The notes under the pieces: generated by a model | What the model was told of the DNA's origin: nothing | Seen by the model: only the letters and a program-made list of their open reading frames with translations | Databases searched by the model: none | Assembly (NCBI GenBank): GCA_029265905.1 | Contig: JAJUGR010000012.1 | Location: forward strand, 1-63,390 | DNA from: Sporomusaceae bacterium | GTDB taxonomy: Bacteria > Bacillota > Negativicutes > Acidaminococcales > JAJUGR01 | DNA: 63,390 bases | Reading direction: 5' to 3' | Part shown: positions 21,400-32,810 of the stretch, one piece after another | Layout of the letters: every line of letters begins with the position of its first letter | How positions within the stretch are numbered: position 1 is the first letter of the stretch | Made by a program: the position numbers and the translations under genes

Positions 21400-22791
21400 T
21401 TGCAAATTCATAAATACGAGCTTTTCGGACAGCATCTGCTGCTTGATGTGAACAGCGGCACGGTGCACCTGATTGATAAAATGACGAGCGACGTTCTCGA
21501 CCACTATAAGGGCGGCAACGAGGCGGAAGTGCTGGCGGCGCTCGGCGGCCGCTACGACGAGCAGGAATTGGCGGAGGTCCTGGCGGAGCTTGCGGAACTG
21601 GTGGCGGGCGGCCTGCTGTTTGCCCCGGAAGTGAGCGTGCCGGACACGCTGCGGGCGGAGCCGATCGTTAAATCGATCTGCCTGCACGTGGCCCACGACT
21701 GCAACCTGCGCTGCAAATACTGCTTTGCCGAAACGGGCGACTTCGGCGCCGGACGAACGCTGATGAGCCGCGAGGTCGGCGAACAGGCGATTGAGTTCGT
21801 GATTGCCGGCAGTAAAAACCGGCGCAACCTGGAAATTGACTTCTTCGGCGGCGAACCGCTGGTCAACAAGGACGTCACCTGGGACTTGATCCGCTACGCG
21901 CGCCGCCGCGAGCAGGAGACGGGCAAGCATTTCAAGCTGACCTTGACGACGAACGGGATGCTGCTTGACGACGAAGCGATCCAATTTTTGAATGAGCAGC
22001 GCGTGCTGCTCGTGCTCAGCCTGGACGGACGCAAGGAAGTGCATGACAAGATGCGCCCCGATGCGGGCGCCAATGGCAGCTATGTCCGGGTGGTCAGCAA
22101 TTTCCGCAAGCTGATCGACAGCCGCGGCGATAAAAATTACTTCCTGCGCGGCACCTATACCCGCTGGAACCTGGACTTTTCCGCAGACGTGCTGCACATG
22201 GCGGAGCTCGGCACGCAATTGTCGGTTGAACCGGTTGTTTCCACGACCGGCGATTATGCGCTGCAAGAAGAAGACCTGCCGGCGCTGTACGCGGAGTACG
22301 AGAAGCTGGCGAAGATCTATTTTGAAGCGCGGCACAGCGACAAGCCGTTTGAGTTTTTCCACTTCAATTTGGACCTCAACCACGGACCCTGCGTGTCCAA
22401 GCGCTTGGCGGGCTGCGGCGCCGGTCACGAGTATTTTGCCGTGACGCCGGAGGGCGACCTGTACCCGTGCCATCAGTTTGTCGGGCGGGAAGCATACAAG
22501 CTGGGGTCGGTTTTTGCGGGCGTGGTCAACACGGCCTTGCCGAGCGAATTTCGCGAGGCGCATGTCCTGAACAAGCCGGCTTGCCGCGACTGCTGGGCGC
22601 GCTACTATTGCAGCGGCGGCTGTCATGCCAATGCCGAACAATTCACCGGCGACATCAAGAAACCCTATGCCTTGGGCTGCGAGTTGCAGAAGAAACGCCT
22701 GGAATGCGCGATTTGGGTGCAGGCGCTGCTGCTGGCCGAGTCGTACCAGTGGGAAGAAGAAAAGAAATTTCATAACTTTGACTATAAATAA
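21400..22791 (+). CDS. scfB: SCIFF thioether maturase, radical SAM/SPASM enzyme
   Basis: 463 residues. An N-terminal RiPP-recognition-like region (about 1-85, HLIDKMTSDVLDHY) is followed by the radical-SAM core with CNLRCKYCFA near residues 104-113 and FFGGEPL. The C-terminal SPASM domain carries CGAGHEYFAVTPEGDLYPCHQF, CRDCWARYYCSGGCHANA and a final cysteine. This is the SCIFF maturase family, which cross-links cysteine sulfur to a backbone alpha carbon. TTG 21400 is chosen: AAGGTGG lies about 9 bases upstream and family homology begins there. Confidence 0.93.
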   Translation: MQIHKYELFGQHLLLDVNSGTVHLIDKMTSDVLDHYKGGNEAEVLAALGGRYDEQELAEVLAELAELVAGGLLFAPEVSVPDTLRAEPIVKSICLHVAHDCNLRCKYCFAETGDFGAGRTLMSREVGEQAIEFVIAGSKNRRNLEIDFFGGEPLVNKDVTWDLIRYARRREQETGKHFKLTLTTNGMLLDDEAIQFLNEQRVLLVLSLDGRKEVHDKMRPDAGANGSYVRVVSNFRKLIDSRGDKNYFLRGTYTRWNLDFSADVLHMAELGTQLSVEPVVSTTGDYALQEEDLPALYAEYEKLAKIYFEARHSDKPFEFFHFNLDLNHGPCVSKRLAGCGAGHEYFAVTPEGDLYPCHQFVGREAYKLGSVFAGVVNTALPSEFREAHVLNKPACRDCWARYYCSGGCHANAEQFTGDIKKPYALGCELQKKRLECAIWVQALLLAESYQWEEEKKFHNFDYK

Positions 22792-22815
22792 GCTGTTGAG
22801 AGAGGGGGAGCCTGG

Positions 22816-24156
22816 ATGAGGACGGGAGCAGAAATCAGACTGGACTTGGACCAGAAACTGACCATGACGCCGGAATTGCGCCAGGCTCTTTTTCTGTTGA
22901 CGCTGCCGCAGCAAGAATTGCTGGCCAAGGTGGAGGCCGAATGCCTGGAGAATCCATTTTTGGAGCGCGACGAGGAACATCCGGAGGCGTCCTTGACGGC
23001 CGCCGTGCGCTCGATTACGGAGCGGCTGCCCGAGGAGCGGAGCAATGAGGCCGGAACCGAGGAGCAGGAGATGCTGGAGCCTCGCCCGCAGGAAGGCGTG
23101 ACGCTGTCCGAGCACTTGCGCGAGCAGCTGTTCGGCCTGGAACTGACGGGTGAACTGGCGTTGGCCTGCGACCAACTGGTTGATTACTTGAACGGCGATG
23201 GCTATCTGAAGGAGTCGGACGAGGTCCTGGCGGTGTGCCTCAACCAGCCGGTGTCGCTGGTGGCAGAAGCGCGGCGCGTCCTGCAGGGGTTGGAACCGGC
23301 CGGCGTGGCAGCGCAGACGATCGAAGCGTGCTTGCTGATGCAGGTGTCCGGGCACAATGAAGTTGCGGCGCTGGCCCGCGAAATTATCGCCCACTCCCTG
23401 GCGGACGTAGCCTCCGGGCGCTGGCGGGAACTGGCGCGTCAGCATCGCACGACCCCGGTGGCGGTGCAGGCGGCGGTTGACCTCATCCGTTCGCTCAACC
23501 CAAGGCCGGGTCGCGGTTTTGCCGGTTCTGATCCTGTGCAGTATTTGTACCCCGATGCTTTTGTCCGCAAGGCGGAGGGCAAGTGGGTGGTCATGCTGCG
23601 CGACCGCCTGCCGACGCTGCGGATCAATCCCAACTACCTGCCGTTGCTTTCCGACGGCGAAGGGGAAGTGAAACGGTATCTCGGCGAGTATTACAAGCGC
23701 GCTCTCTTTTTCATGCAGAGCCTGGAGAAGCGGCGCCAGTCGATGCTGCTGGTGGCGGAAGCGATTGTTGCGGCGCAGCAGCCCTTTTTGGAGCGGGGGC
23801 GGGTTTGCCTGCAGCCCTTGACGCTGCAGATGGTGGCGGATGCGACCGGCCTGTCGATCTCCACGGTGAGCCGCGTCGTGTCCGGCAAATACATGAGCAC
23901 GCCGCACGGCCTGCTGCCGTTCAAAGCCTTTTTCAGCAACGCCGCCCAGTGCGGCACAGGCAAAGAGGTTTCGACGCAGGTGGTCAAAGACCAGATTGCC
24001 CGCCTGATTGCTGAAGAGGATGCGAAAAAACCGCTCAGCGACCAAGTGCTGGTGGAAAAACTGGCGGACCAGGGCCTGGTGGTGGCCCGGCGGACCGTAG
24101 CCAAATATCGCGAACAATTAGGGCTGCCGGCAGCAAGTGCCAGGCGGCGGGTTTAG
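22816..24156 (+). CDS. rpoN: RNA polymerase sigma-54 factor
   Basis: 446 residues. Region I at the N-terminus (LDQKLTMTPELRQALFLLTLPQQEL) binds activators and blocks open-complex formation. The core-binding part ends near NPRPGRGF. The helix-turn-helix includes MVADATGLSISTVSRVVSGKY. The C-terminal RpoN box ARRTVAKYRE near residue 430 recognises the -24 element. Sigma-54 requires bacterial enhancer-binding activators; none is in the window. It begins 24 bases after the maturase stop and has GAGGGGGAG before ATG 22816. Confidence 0.95.
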   Translation: MRTGAEIRLDLDQKLTMTPELRQALFLLTLPQQELLAKVEAECLENPFLERDEEHPEASLTAAVRSITERLPEERSNEAGTEEQEMLEPRPQEGVTLSEHLREQLFGLELTGELALACDQLVDYLNGDGYLKESDEVLAVCLNQPVSLVAEARRVLQGLEPAGVAAQTIEACLLMQVSGHNEVAALAREIIAHSLADVASGRWRELARQHRTTPVAVQAAVDLIRSLNPRPGRGFAGSDPVQYLYPDAFVRKAEGKWVVMLRDRLPTLRINPNYLPLLSDGEGEVKRYLGEYYKRALFFMQSLEKRRQSMLLVAEAIVAAQQPFLERGRVCLQPLTLQMVADATGLSISTVSRVVSGKYMSTPHGLLPFKAFFSNAAQCGTGKEVSTQVVKDQIARLIAEEDAKKPLSDQVLVEKLADQGLVVARRTVAKYREQLGLPAASARRRV

Positions 24157-24186
24157 TTTTGTTAAAATTTCTAAACCGGCAGGATT

Positions 24187-24271
24187 TATGTTATACTAGG
24201 TCGAAGAGAAAAAAATCAAGGGGCTTTTTTTATCATGGTGGGACAAAAAATGTTCCGCCGGGACGAAAGCG
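24187..24271 (+). promoter_or_regulatory. Glycolytic operon promoter and CggR operator
   Basis: An extended -10 promoter TGTTATACT (24189-24197) is followed by a CggR-type operator. At 24237-24257 GGTGGGACAAAAAATGTTCC matches the downstream half of the Bacillus subtilis gapA operon operator (GGGACAtataATGTCC), and a further CGGGACG half-like site lies at 24259-24265. CggR bound here would block elongation until fructose-1,6-bisphosphate releases it. TATAAT at 24273-24278, touching the cggR start, may be a second -10 element. Confidence 0.75.
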
Positions 24272-24278
24272 GTATAAT

Positions 24279-25316
24279 ATGCGAAATGTGATTGAACTAC
24301 AACGCAAAATTGCTCCGGAACTTGCGGAGATCATCGAATGCCGTTACGAGGTGCTGCGCCATATTCGCTATGCCCAGCCGGTTGGACGCCGCGCGTTGGC
24401 GGCGCAGCTGGCGATGAGCGAACGGACGCTGCGGGCGCAGGTCGAGTTTCTGCGCGAAGCCGGCTTGGTTCATTTCTCCCCGCTCGGCATGGAAGTGTCG
24501 GAGGCGGGCGCGGCCTTGCTGCCGGATCTGACCGAGTACGTCAAGGCGCTGCGCGGCATTGCCGTGCAGGAAGAGGAGCTGGCCAAACGGCTGGGGCTCA
24601 AGCGCGTGCTGATTTTGCCCGGCGATGCGGATTGCGACGAAACGGCGAAACGCGAGCTTGGCCGGGCGGCGGCGAACTTCTTGGGCGAGTTTTTGGTGGA
24701 TGAAAAAATCGTGGCCGTCAGCGGCGGTTCAATGATGGCAGCGGTTGCTGACCAAATGGCGGTCAAAGCCCCTGGAGTGCTGGTGGTGCCGGCGCGCGGC
24801 GGTTTGGGCGACCGGCTGGAGTATCAGGCCAACAGCGTGGCGGCCGTCATGGCGCAGCGGGTTGGCGGCAGCTACCGTCAGCTGTATGTGCCGGACAGCC
24901 TCAGCGAGGAAACCCTGGCCGGCATTTTGGCCGAAGACGATCAGGTGAAGGCGGTCGTGAACATCCTGCAGCGGGCCGATATCGTTGTCCATGGGGTCGG
25001 CGAGATGACAAAAATGGCCCAGCGGCGCAGAATGAAGGAAAGCCAGTTTAAGAAACTGACTGACAGCGGCGCCGTCGGCGAGGCGCTGGGGCAGTACTGC
25101 GCGCTGGACGGGCGCGTTGTTTATGTGACGAAGAGCGTCGGTTTGCTGCTGCATGATTTAAGCGGCATTTCGCTGGTGATCGCCGTGGCGGGGGGAGCCT
25201 CCAAGGCCGAGGCGATTTTGGCCGTCATGCGGGCCGGCCGCCAGCATGTGCTGGTGACAGACGAGGCGGCTGCGCGCGGCATGCTGCAGAAGCTCGATGA
25301 ATTGGATGCTGGCTGA
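24279..25316 (+). CDS. cggR: Central glycolytic genes regulator (SorC family)
   Basis: 345 residues. An N-terminal winged helix ([42 protein letters not shown]) is followed by a SorC-type sugar-phosphate binding domain (VAVSGGSMMAAVADQM, LVVPARGGLGDRLEYQAN, HGVGEMTKMAQRRRM). CggR represses the gap operon and is inactivated by fructose-1,6-bisphosphate. ATG 24279 matches the family N-terminus (VIELQRKIAPEL). The longer in-frame opening upstream covers the promoter and operator and is rejected. It precedes gap by 66 bases, as in Bacillus. Confidence 0.94.
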   Translation: MRNVIELQRKIAPELAEIIECRYEVLRHIRYAQPVGRRALAAQLAMSERTLRAQVEFLREAGLVHFSPLGMEVSEAGAALLPDLTEYVKALRGIAVQEEELAKRLGLKRVLILPGDADCDETAKRELGRAAANFLGEFLVDEKIVAVSGGSMMAAVADQMAVKAPGVLVVPARGGLGDRLEYQANSVAAVMAQRVGGSYRQLYVPDSLSEETLAGILAEDDQVKAVVNILQRADIVVHGVGEMTKMAQRRRMKESQFKKLTDSGAVGEALGQYCALDGRVVYVTKSVGLLLHDLSGISLVIAVAGGASKAEAILAVMRAGRQHVLVTDEAAARGMLQKLDELDAG

Positions 25317-26390
<1,074 letters not shown>

Positions 26391-26411
26391 GAACGGGAGG
26401 CCTTGAACGAG

Positions 26412-28334
26412 ATGGATAAAAAAACAATCAGGGACCTGGACGTGCGCAATAAAAAAGTGCTGGTGCGGGTTGATTACAACGTGCCGATGGATGACAATGG
26501 CGTGATCACCGATGATACGCGCGTGCAGGCGTCTTTGGCGACGGTCCGCTATCTGCTGGAGCAGGGGGCGGCGGTTATTTTAATGGCGCACCTGGGCCGA
26601 CCAAAAGGCAAGCCGAACCCCAAGTACTCCCTGCGCCCGGTGGCGGCGCACCTGTCCGGCCTGTTGGGACAGCCGGTGCTGTTCGCCGAGGATTGCGTCG
26701 GAGCGGCGGCAACCGAGGCGGCGGAGAAGCTTGAATGCGGCCAGGTGCTGATGCTGGAAAACCTGCGCTACCATGCCGAGGAGGAAGAGAACGACGATGC
26801 GTTCGCCGAGCAGCTTGCCTCCCTGGCGGATTGCTATGTGAATGACGGGTTCGGCGTCTCGCACCGCGCCCACGCTTCGGTAGACGGCGTGACGCACTAC
26901 CTGCCGAGCGCGGCCGGCTTTCTCCTGGAAAAGGAGATCGCCTTTTTGGGCAAGGCGGTTACGGCGCCGGTGCGCCCGTTTGCGGCGATCATCGGCGGCG
27001 CCAAGGTTTCGGACAAGATCGGCGTGATCGAAAACCTGTTGGACAAGGTCGACGTCCTCTTGATCGGCGGCGGCATGGCCAATACGTTTTTGGCGGCGGA
27101 AGGCTTCCGGATGGGCTCATCCTTGGTGGAGACCGACAAACTGGACTTGGCCAAGGAACTGATTAAAAAAGCGGAAGCGCGCCACGTGCGCCTCTTGCTG
27201 CCGGTCGACGTGGTCGAGGCCGACTCGTTCTCGCCAAGCGCGGCGCACCGCGTCGTCGACATCAACGCGATTGACCAGGATTGGATGGCGCTTGACATCG
27301 GCACGCGCTCGCAGGAGCTGTTTGCCGCGGCGCTGGCGGATGCCAAGACGATCGTCTGGAACGGGCCAATGGGCGTGTTTGAAATGGATGCTTTCTGCGG
27401 CGGCACGGAAGCAGTCGCCAAGGCCGTGGCGGCCAGCAGTGCGATCAGCATTGTCGGCGGCGGCGATTCGGTGGCGGCGATTGAAAAGCTGGGTTTGGCG
27501 GATAAGATCAGCCACATTTCGACGGGCGGCGGCGCTTCCCTCGAATACCTCGAAGGCAAAGTGCTGCCGGGGATTGCCGCGTTGGACGATTTGCGCCTGC
27601 CGATGATTGCCGGCAACTGGAAAATGCACAAGACGGTCGCCGAGGCGCTTGACTTGGCGAAGGACGTTGTCGCCCAGACGAACGGCGCGCTGCCGGAAGT
27701 CGTTATTTTCCCGCCGTTCACGGCGCTGGAGAGCGTCGCGGCCGCGATTGACGGCCGTCACGTCGGCTACGGCGGGCAAAACCTGCATTGGGAGGCGCAA
27801 GGGCCGTTCACCGGCGAGATATCCGGCCTGATGCTGGCGGATATCGGCTGCCAGTACGTGCTGGTCGGCCATTCGGAACGGCGGCACATCTTGGGCGAGA
27901 CGGACGAAATTGTCGCCAAGAAGATCCATGCGGCGCTGCGCGCCGACCTCGTCCCGGTGCTGTGCGTGGGTGAAACGCTGGCGGAACGGGAAGCCGGCGC
28001 AACGGACGCCGTCATTACGCGCCAGGTCCAAACGGCGCTGGCGGGCGTGGCCGCGCACCAACTGGCTTCCATGGTGATCGCTTACGAACCGGTTTGGGCG
28101 ATCGGCACGGGCAAGACGGCCCAGGTGGCGGACGCAGCCGCCGTCAGCGCCTTGATCCGCGGGCTGGTGGCGAAAATCGATCCTGATGCGGCCAGAACCG
28201 TGCGCATTTTGTACGGCGGCAGCGTGAAGCCGGAGAACATCGGGCCCTTCATGGCCGAGCCGGACATCGACGGCGCGCTGGTTGGCGGCGCGAGCCTCGA
28301 AGCGGAGACCTTCGCACGCATCGTGCGGTACTGA
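26412..28334 (+). CDS. pgk-tpiA: Phosphoglycerate kinase-triosephosphate isomerase fusion
   Basis: One uninterrupted reading frame of 640 residues carries two glycolytic enzymes. Phosphoglycerate kinase covers about residues 1-397 (VRVDYNVPM, the [13 protein letters not shown] active-site region, GGAKVSDKI, the nucleotide site [11 protein letters not shown], and the usual C-terminal [12 protein letters not shown]). Triosephosphate isomerase follows at about 400-640 ([15 protein letters not shown] with the catalytic His, [12 protein letters not shown] with the catalytic Glu, and the phosphate loops [10 protein letters not shown] and LVGGASL). The joint is only a few residues (DDLRLP). Thermotoga is a known precedent. 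ATG 26412 is preferred over TTG 26403, which is too near GGGAGG. Confidence 0.96.
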   Translation: MDKKTIRDLDVRNKKVLVRVDYNVPMDDNGVITDDTRVQASLATVRYLLEQGAAVILMAHLGRPKGKPNPKYSLRPVAAHLSGLLGQPVLFAEDCVGAAATEAAEKLECGQVLMLENLRYHAEEEENDDAFAEQLASLADCYVNDGFGVSHRAHASVDGVTHYLPSAAGFLLEKEIAFLGKAVTAPVRPFAAIIGGAKVSDKIGVIENLLDKVDVLLIGGGMANTFLAAEGFRMGSSLVETDKLDLAKELIKKAEARHVRLLLPVDVVEADSFSPSAAHRVVDINAIDQDWMALDIGTRSQELFAAALADAKTIVWNGPMGVFEMDAFCGGTEAVAKAVAASSAISIVGGGDSVAAIEKLGLADKISHISTGGGASLEYLEGKVLPGIAALDDLRLPMIAGNWKMHKTVAEALDLAKDVVAQTNGALPEVVIFPPFTALESVAAAIDGRHVGYGGQNLHWEAQGPFTGEISGLMLADIGCQYVLVGHSERRHILGETDEIVAKKIHAALRADLVPVLCVGETLAEREAGATDAVITRQVQTALAGVAAHQLASMVIAYEPVWAIGTGKTAQVADAAAVSALIRGLVAKIDPDAARTVRILYGGSVKPENIGPFMAEPDIDGALVGGASLEAETFARIVRY

Positions 28335-28348
28335 TAGGAGGGAAACCC

Positions 28349-29881
28349 TTGCTGCAGACAAGGCCGGTTGTATTGATGATTCTCGATGGCTGGGGCATCG
28401 GCGATGCCAATGATCCCTGCAACGCCGTCGCCCAAGCGCGGACGCCGCACCTGGATTTGCTGGAGGAGCTGTATCCTGCCACGCGCCTGGCTTGTTCCGG
28501 CGAAGCCGTCGGTTTGCCGGCCGGGCAAATGGGCAATTCGGAGGTCGGCCATCTGAACATTGGCGCCGGACGCATCGTGTATCAAGAGCTGACCCGCATT
28601 TCCAAGTCGATTCGCGATGGTGACTTTTTCACCAACGCCGTGTTGAAAGAAGTTATGCAAAAAACAGTCGCGGACGGCGGCCGGCTGCATTTGCTGGGGC
28701 TGCTGTCGGACGGCGGCGTACACAGCCACATTGAACACCTGTATGCCCTGCTGGCAATGGCGAAGCAAAACGGCGTCAAGGACGTGCTGGTGCACGCCTT
28801 CCTGGACGGGCGCGACGTTCCCCCGTCCAGCGCCGCCGGGTACCTGGCGGCGCTGGAGGAGAAAATGGCGGAGCTGGGCGTCGGCCGCATTGCGACGATC
28901 ATCGGGCGCTATTATGCCTTGGACCGCGACAAGCGCTGGGACAGGGTCGAGAAGGCCTACCGGGCGATGGCGCTGGGCGAAGGGGTAAAAGCCGCTTCTG
29001 CGCAGGCGGCGATTCAAGCGGCTTACGCGCGGGGCGAGACGGACGAGTTTGTAGTCCCGGTCGTGTTGGGCGAAGCCGGCGCCTTGCAGGCGGGCGACGG
29101 GGCGATTTTCTTTGACTTCCGCCCCGACCGGGCCCGGGAAATGACGCGGGCGCTGGTGGATGAGACGTTCGACGGCTTTGAGCGCCCCAACGGGCGCATT
29201 CCGCTCCATTTCGCCAGCCTTACCCAGTATGATGAGACGATCGACGCGCCGGTGGCTTTTCCGCCTGACTACCTGCGCGACACGTTCGGCGAAACGATTG
29301 CCCGCGCCGGGCTCCGGCAACTGCGGATTGCGGAAACGGAAAAATACGCGCACGTCACCTTTTTCTTCAACGGCGGCGATGAAAAGCCCAATCCCGGTGA
29401 GGATCGGATTTTAATCCCTTCGCCGAAGGTTGCGACGTATGACCTGCAGCCGGAAATGAGCGCGGTCCTGTTAACGGACCGGCTGCTGCAGGAAATTGAT
29501 TCGGGCAAATACGACGTGATTGTCGTAAACTACGCCAATCCGGACATGGTCGGACACACGGGCGTTTTTTCCGCCGCCGTCAAGGCGATGGAAACAGTCG
29601 ACGCGTGCGTGGGCCGCATTGTGGAGGCGGTCAACAGCCGCGGCGGCATCACCTGCATCACGGCCGACCACGGCAATTCAGAAAAAATGTGCGATGAAAC
29701 GACCGGCGGACCTTATACGGCGCACACCGTCAACGATGTGCGCTTCCTGCTGGTCGGCGAGGCTTACCGCGGCTGCCGGCTGCAGCCGGGCAGCCTGGCG
29801 GACATCGCTCCGACCCTCTTGGCGCTGGTGGGCGTTAGTCAGCCGGCGGCGATGACCGGACACTCATTATTGGTGAAATAG
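28349..29881 (+). CDS. gpmI: 2,3-bisphosphoglycerate-independent phosphoglycerate mutase
   Basis: 510 residues of the alkaline-phosphatase-superfamily mutase that interconverts 3- and 2-phosphoglycerate with two Mn ions. The N-terminal [10 protein letters not shown] carries a metal aspartate. The phosphoserine site is in [15 protein letters not shown] near residue 62. Metal ligands follow in the late motifs [12 protein letters not shown] and [10 protein letters not shown]. The start is TTG 28349, 6 bases after GGAGGG, with homology directly from it. Confidence 0.96.
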   Translation: MLQTRPVVLMILDGWGIGDANDPCNAVAQARTPHLDLLEELYPATRLACSGEAVGLPAGQMGNSEVGHLNIGAGRIVYQELTRISKSIRDGDFFTNAVLKEVMQKTVADGGRLHLLGLLSDGGVHSHIEHLYALLAMAKQNGVKDVLVHAFLDGRDVPPSSAAGYLAALEEKMAELGVGRIATIIGRYYALDRDKRWDRVEKAYRAMALGEGVKAASAQAAIQAAYARGETDEFVVPVVLGEAGALQAGDGAIFFDFRPDRAREMTRALVDETFDGFERPNGRIPLHFASLTQYDETIDAPVAFPPDYLRDTFGETIARAGLRQLRIAETEKYAHVTFFFNGGDEKPNPGEDRILIPSPKVATYDLQPEMSAVLLTDRLLQEIDSGKYDVIVVNYANPDMVGHTGVFSAAVKAMETVDACVGRIVEAVNSRGGITCITADHGNSEKMCDETTGGPYTAHTVNDVRFLLVGEAYRGCRLQPGSLADIAPTLLALVGVSQPAAMTGHSLLVK

Positions 29882-31183
<1,302 letters not shown>

Positions 31184-31205
31184 GGCAACAGCCCGGGCCG
31201 ATCCT

Positions 31206-31235
31206 GCACCCCTGCCAAACGGCGGGGGTGCTTTT
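31206..31235 (+). terminator. Rho-independent terminator of the glycolytic operon
   Basis: GCACCCCTGCC (31206-31216), AAAC loop, GGCGGGGGTGC (31221-31231), then TTTT. It is an 11-base stem with one G-T pair, 23 bases after eno. Confidence 0.85.
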
Positions 31236-31299
31236 GCCTGTTGTGGCCCTTGACCGGGTGTGATAGAATATAACAGTATTAGTCTGTAGAGGAGGGAAA

Positions 31300-31533
31300 A
31301 TGTTGATAACGGCATTGATGATCCTTGAAGCGGTGCTGGCCATCGTTTTGATTGGCGCAGTTGTGATGCAATCCGGCAAGAGCGGCGGTTTGTCAGGCTC
31401 TTTCGGTGGCGGCGGGGAAACCTTCTTCGGCGGCAAGGCGCGAGGCCTTGACGAGTTTTTGGCTAGAGTGACCATAATCGTCGGCATTATTTTCGGCATG
31501 GTGACGCTGGCGTTGGTAAAGTTGACGAACTAA
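31300..31533 (+). CDS. secG: Preprotein translocase subunit SecG
   Basis: 77 residues with two membrane helices (about 3-22 and 53-73) joined by a glycine-rich cytosolic loop, SGKSGGLSGSFGGGGETFFGGKARGLDEFLAR, the SecG signature. It is an accessory subunit of the SecYEG export channel. GGAGGG precedes ATG 31300. A possible weak promoter is TTGTGG (31241-31246) with TAGAAT (31264-31269), spacing 17. secG next to eno and rnr is usual in Firmicutes. Confidence 0.94.
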   Translation: MLITALMILEAVLAIVLIGAVVMQSGKSGGLSGSFGGGGETFFGGKARGLDEFLARVTIIVGIIFGMVTLALVKLTN

Positions 31534-31560
31534 ACGCGCACAGCGGCCTTGAACCGCGCA

Positions 31561-31595
31561 AAACCGAGTCCCGTCCGGGGTTCGGTTTTTTTCTT
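31561..31595 (+). terminator. Rho-independent terminator after secG
   Basis: AAACCGA (31561-31567) pairs with TCGGTTT (31582-31588), with further pairing inside (CCC with GGG), followed by a T-rich run. Confidence 0.8.
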
Positions 31596-31608
31596 TTTAG
31601 CGCGGGTA

Positions 31609-31617
31609 TGGTATAAT
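31609..31617 (+). promoter_or_regulatory. Extended -10 promoter of the esterase-rnr-smpB run
   Basis: TGGTATAAT is an extended -10 element (TGn then TATAAT at 31612-31617), placed just after the secG terminator and 44 bases before the esterase ATG. No good -35 box is visible, as expected for this promoter type. Confidence 0.6.
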
Positions 31618-31661
31618 CAAGTTGTTATAATTTGCGCGGCAAATCAAACAACGGAGGTATC

Positions 31662-32411
31662 ATGTTGACCATTACCAAAGGGGCTGAGCCCTACTTATTG
31701 CCGGCGGGGAAAAAAGGCGTGCTGCTCGTGCACGGATTCACCGGTTCTCCTGCCGAAATGCGTTTGCTAGGTGAATACTTGCACGAGCAAAATTTTACCG
31801 TCCTGGGCATCCGGTTGCCGGGACACGGGACGTCGGTGGAGGATATGGCCAAGACGCGCTGGAAAAACTGGTACGGCGCCGTGTTGGACGGCTTTCATCT
31901 GCTGAAGGACATTTGTCCGGAAGTATCCGTCGTCGGCCTCTCGATGGGCGGGCTGCTGGCGCTCAAACTGGCGGCGGAAGAACCCGTCGACCGCGTCGTG
32001 GCGATGAGCACTCCGATCACCATTGCCGACAAGCGCATTGGCTGGCTGCCGTTTTATAAATATTTGCGCGAATATATGCCGAAGCGGCGCAAACAGTATG
32101 ACGTGGACCCTGAATACACGATCGGCTATGACAAAACGCCGCTGAAGCCGTTGGACAGCTTGATCAAATTGATCAAAAAGACGCTGGACGTGCTGCCGAA
32201 GGTTCAGGCGCCGGCGCTGATCATCCAGTCGCGCAGCGAGCATACGGTGCGCCCGGAAAGCGCGCAGGTAATCTACGATGCGCTGGGCAGCAAGCACAAA
32301 AAACTGCTGTGGCTGGAAAAATCGGGCCACATGATTACGCTGGACGAGGAACGCGAGCAGGTGTTTCAAGCTGTCGAGCAATTTTTATTGGAGCGGGAAG
32401 AAGATGAGTGA
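31662..32411 (+). CDS. Alpha/beta-hydrolase carboxylesterase (Est30-like)
   Basis: 249 residues. The oxyanion loop LVHGFTGSP lies near residue 26, the nucleophile elbow GLSMGG near residue 94, an aspartate candidate is in the 'QSRSEHTVRPES' segment, and the catalytic histidine is in KSGHMI near the C-terminus. This matches the cytosolic Geobacillus Est30 type, which hydrolyses short and medium acyl esters. The family is commonly the neighbour of secG and rnr in Firmicutes. ATG 31662 has ACGGAGG before it. It overlaps the thioesterase by 8 bases. Confidence 0.93.
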   Translation: MLTITKGAEPYLLPAGKKGVLLVHGFTGSPAEMRLLGEYLHEQNFTVLGIRLPGHGTSVEDMAKTRWKNWYGAVLDGFHLLKDICPEVSVVGLSMGGLLALKLAAEEPVDRVVAMSTPITIADKRIGWLPFYKYLREYMPKRRKQYDVDPEYTIGYDKTPLKPLDSLIKLIKKTLDVLPKVQAPALIIQSRSEHTVRPESAQVIYDALGSKHKKLLWLEKSGHMITLDEEREQVFQAVEQFLLEREEDE

Positions 32412-32805
32412 TCGATATACATGGTGTTTTGCCTGCGGCAAGGACAACCCCAGGGGATTGCACCTGCAGTTTGAATGGATCGGCGACAATTGCTACCAGA
32501 CGGTTTTTACCGCCGGGCGGGAGCAGCAAAGCTATGACGGCCTTGTTCATGGCGGGATTGTCAGCACCCTGCTGGATGAAGTCATGGGCGGCTACGTATA
32601 TGAAAAAACAGGCCAGCCGGCCTTTACGGCGCGGCTTGAGGTGCGCTACCGCCAGCCGACTCCGATTGGCGTACCCTTGACGGTGTCGGCCGTGGTGGAA
32701 AAGCAGCGCGGCCGGCTGTATGAAATGAAAAGCTCAGTCAAACTGCCGGACGGAACGGTTACTGCGGAGGGGCAGGCAAGGGTGCTGTTAGCGGAAGGAG
32801 CGTGA
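32404..32805 (+). CDS. Hotdog-fold thioesterase (PaaI-like)
   Basis: 133 residues. The N-terminal CFACGKDNPRGL motif and the central HGGIVSTLLDEVMG with the hotdog-helix aspartate or glutamate mark a PaaI-type acyl-CoA thioesterase. The substrate is unknown. It overlaps the esterase gene upstream and ends a few bases before rnr, so the genes are read as one unit. Confidence 0.88.
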   Translation: MSDRYTWCFACGKDNPRGLHLQFEWIGDNCYQTVFTAGREQQSYDGLVHGGIVSTLLDEVMGGYVYEKTGQPAFTARLEVRYRQPTPIGVPLTVSAVVEKQRGRLYEMKSSVKLPDGTVTAEGQARVLLAEGA

Positions 32806-32810
32806 GCGGT

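Noticed and set aside
21325-24117. A 930-codon open frame on the minus strand opposite the SCIFF maturase and rpoN
   Set aside because: The plus strand carries two well-identified genes here. The minus frame is a GC-codon shadow without recognisable motifs and spans gene boundaries.
26412-28334. The Pgk-TpiA joint as a sequencing frameshift
   Set aside because: The frame is continuous and both enzymes are complete. A real stop between them would require a change, not a correction, and no extra start site with a ribosome site precedes the TpiA part.
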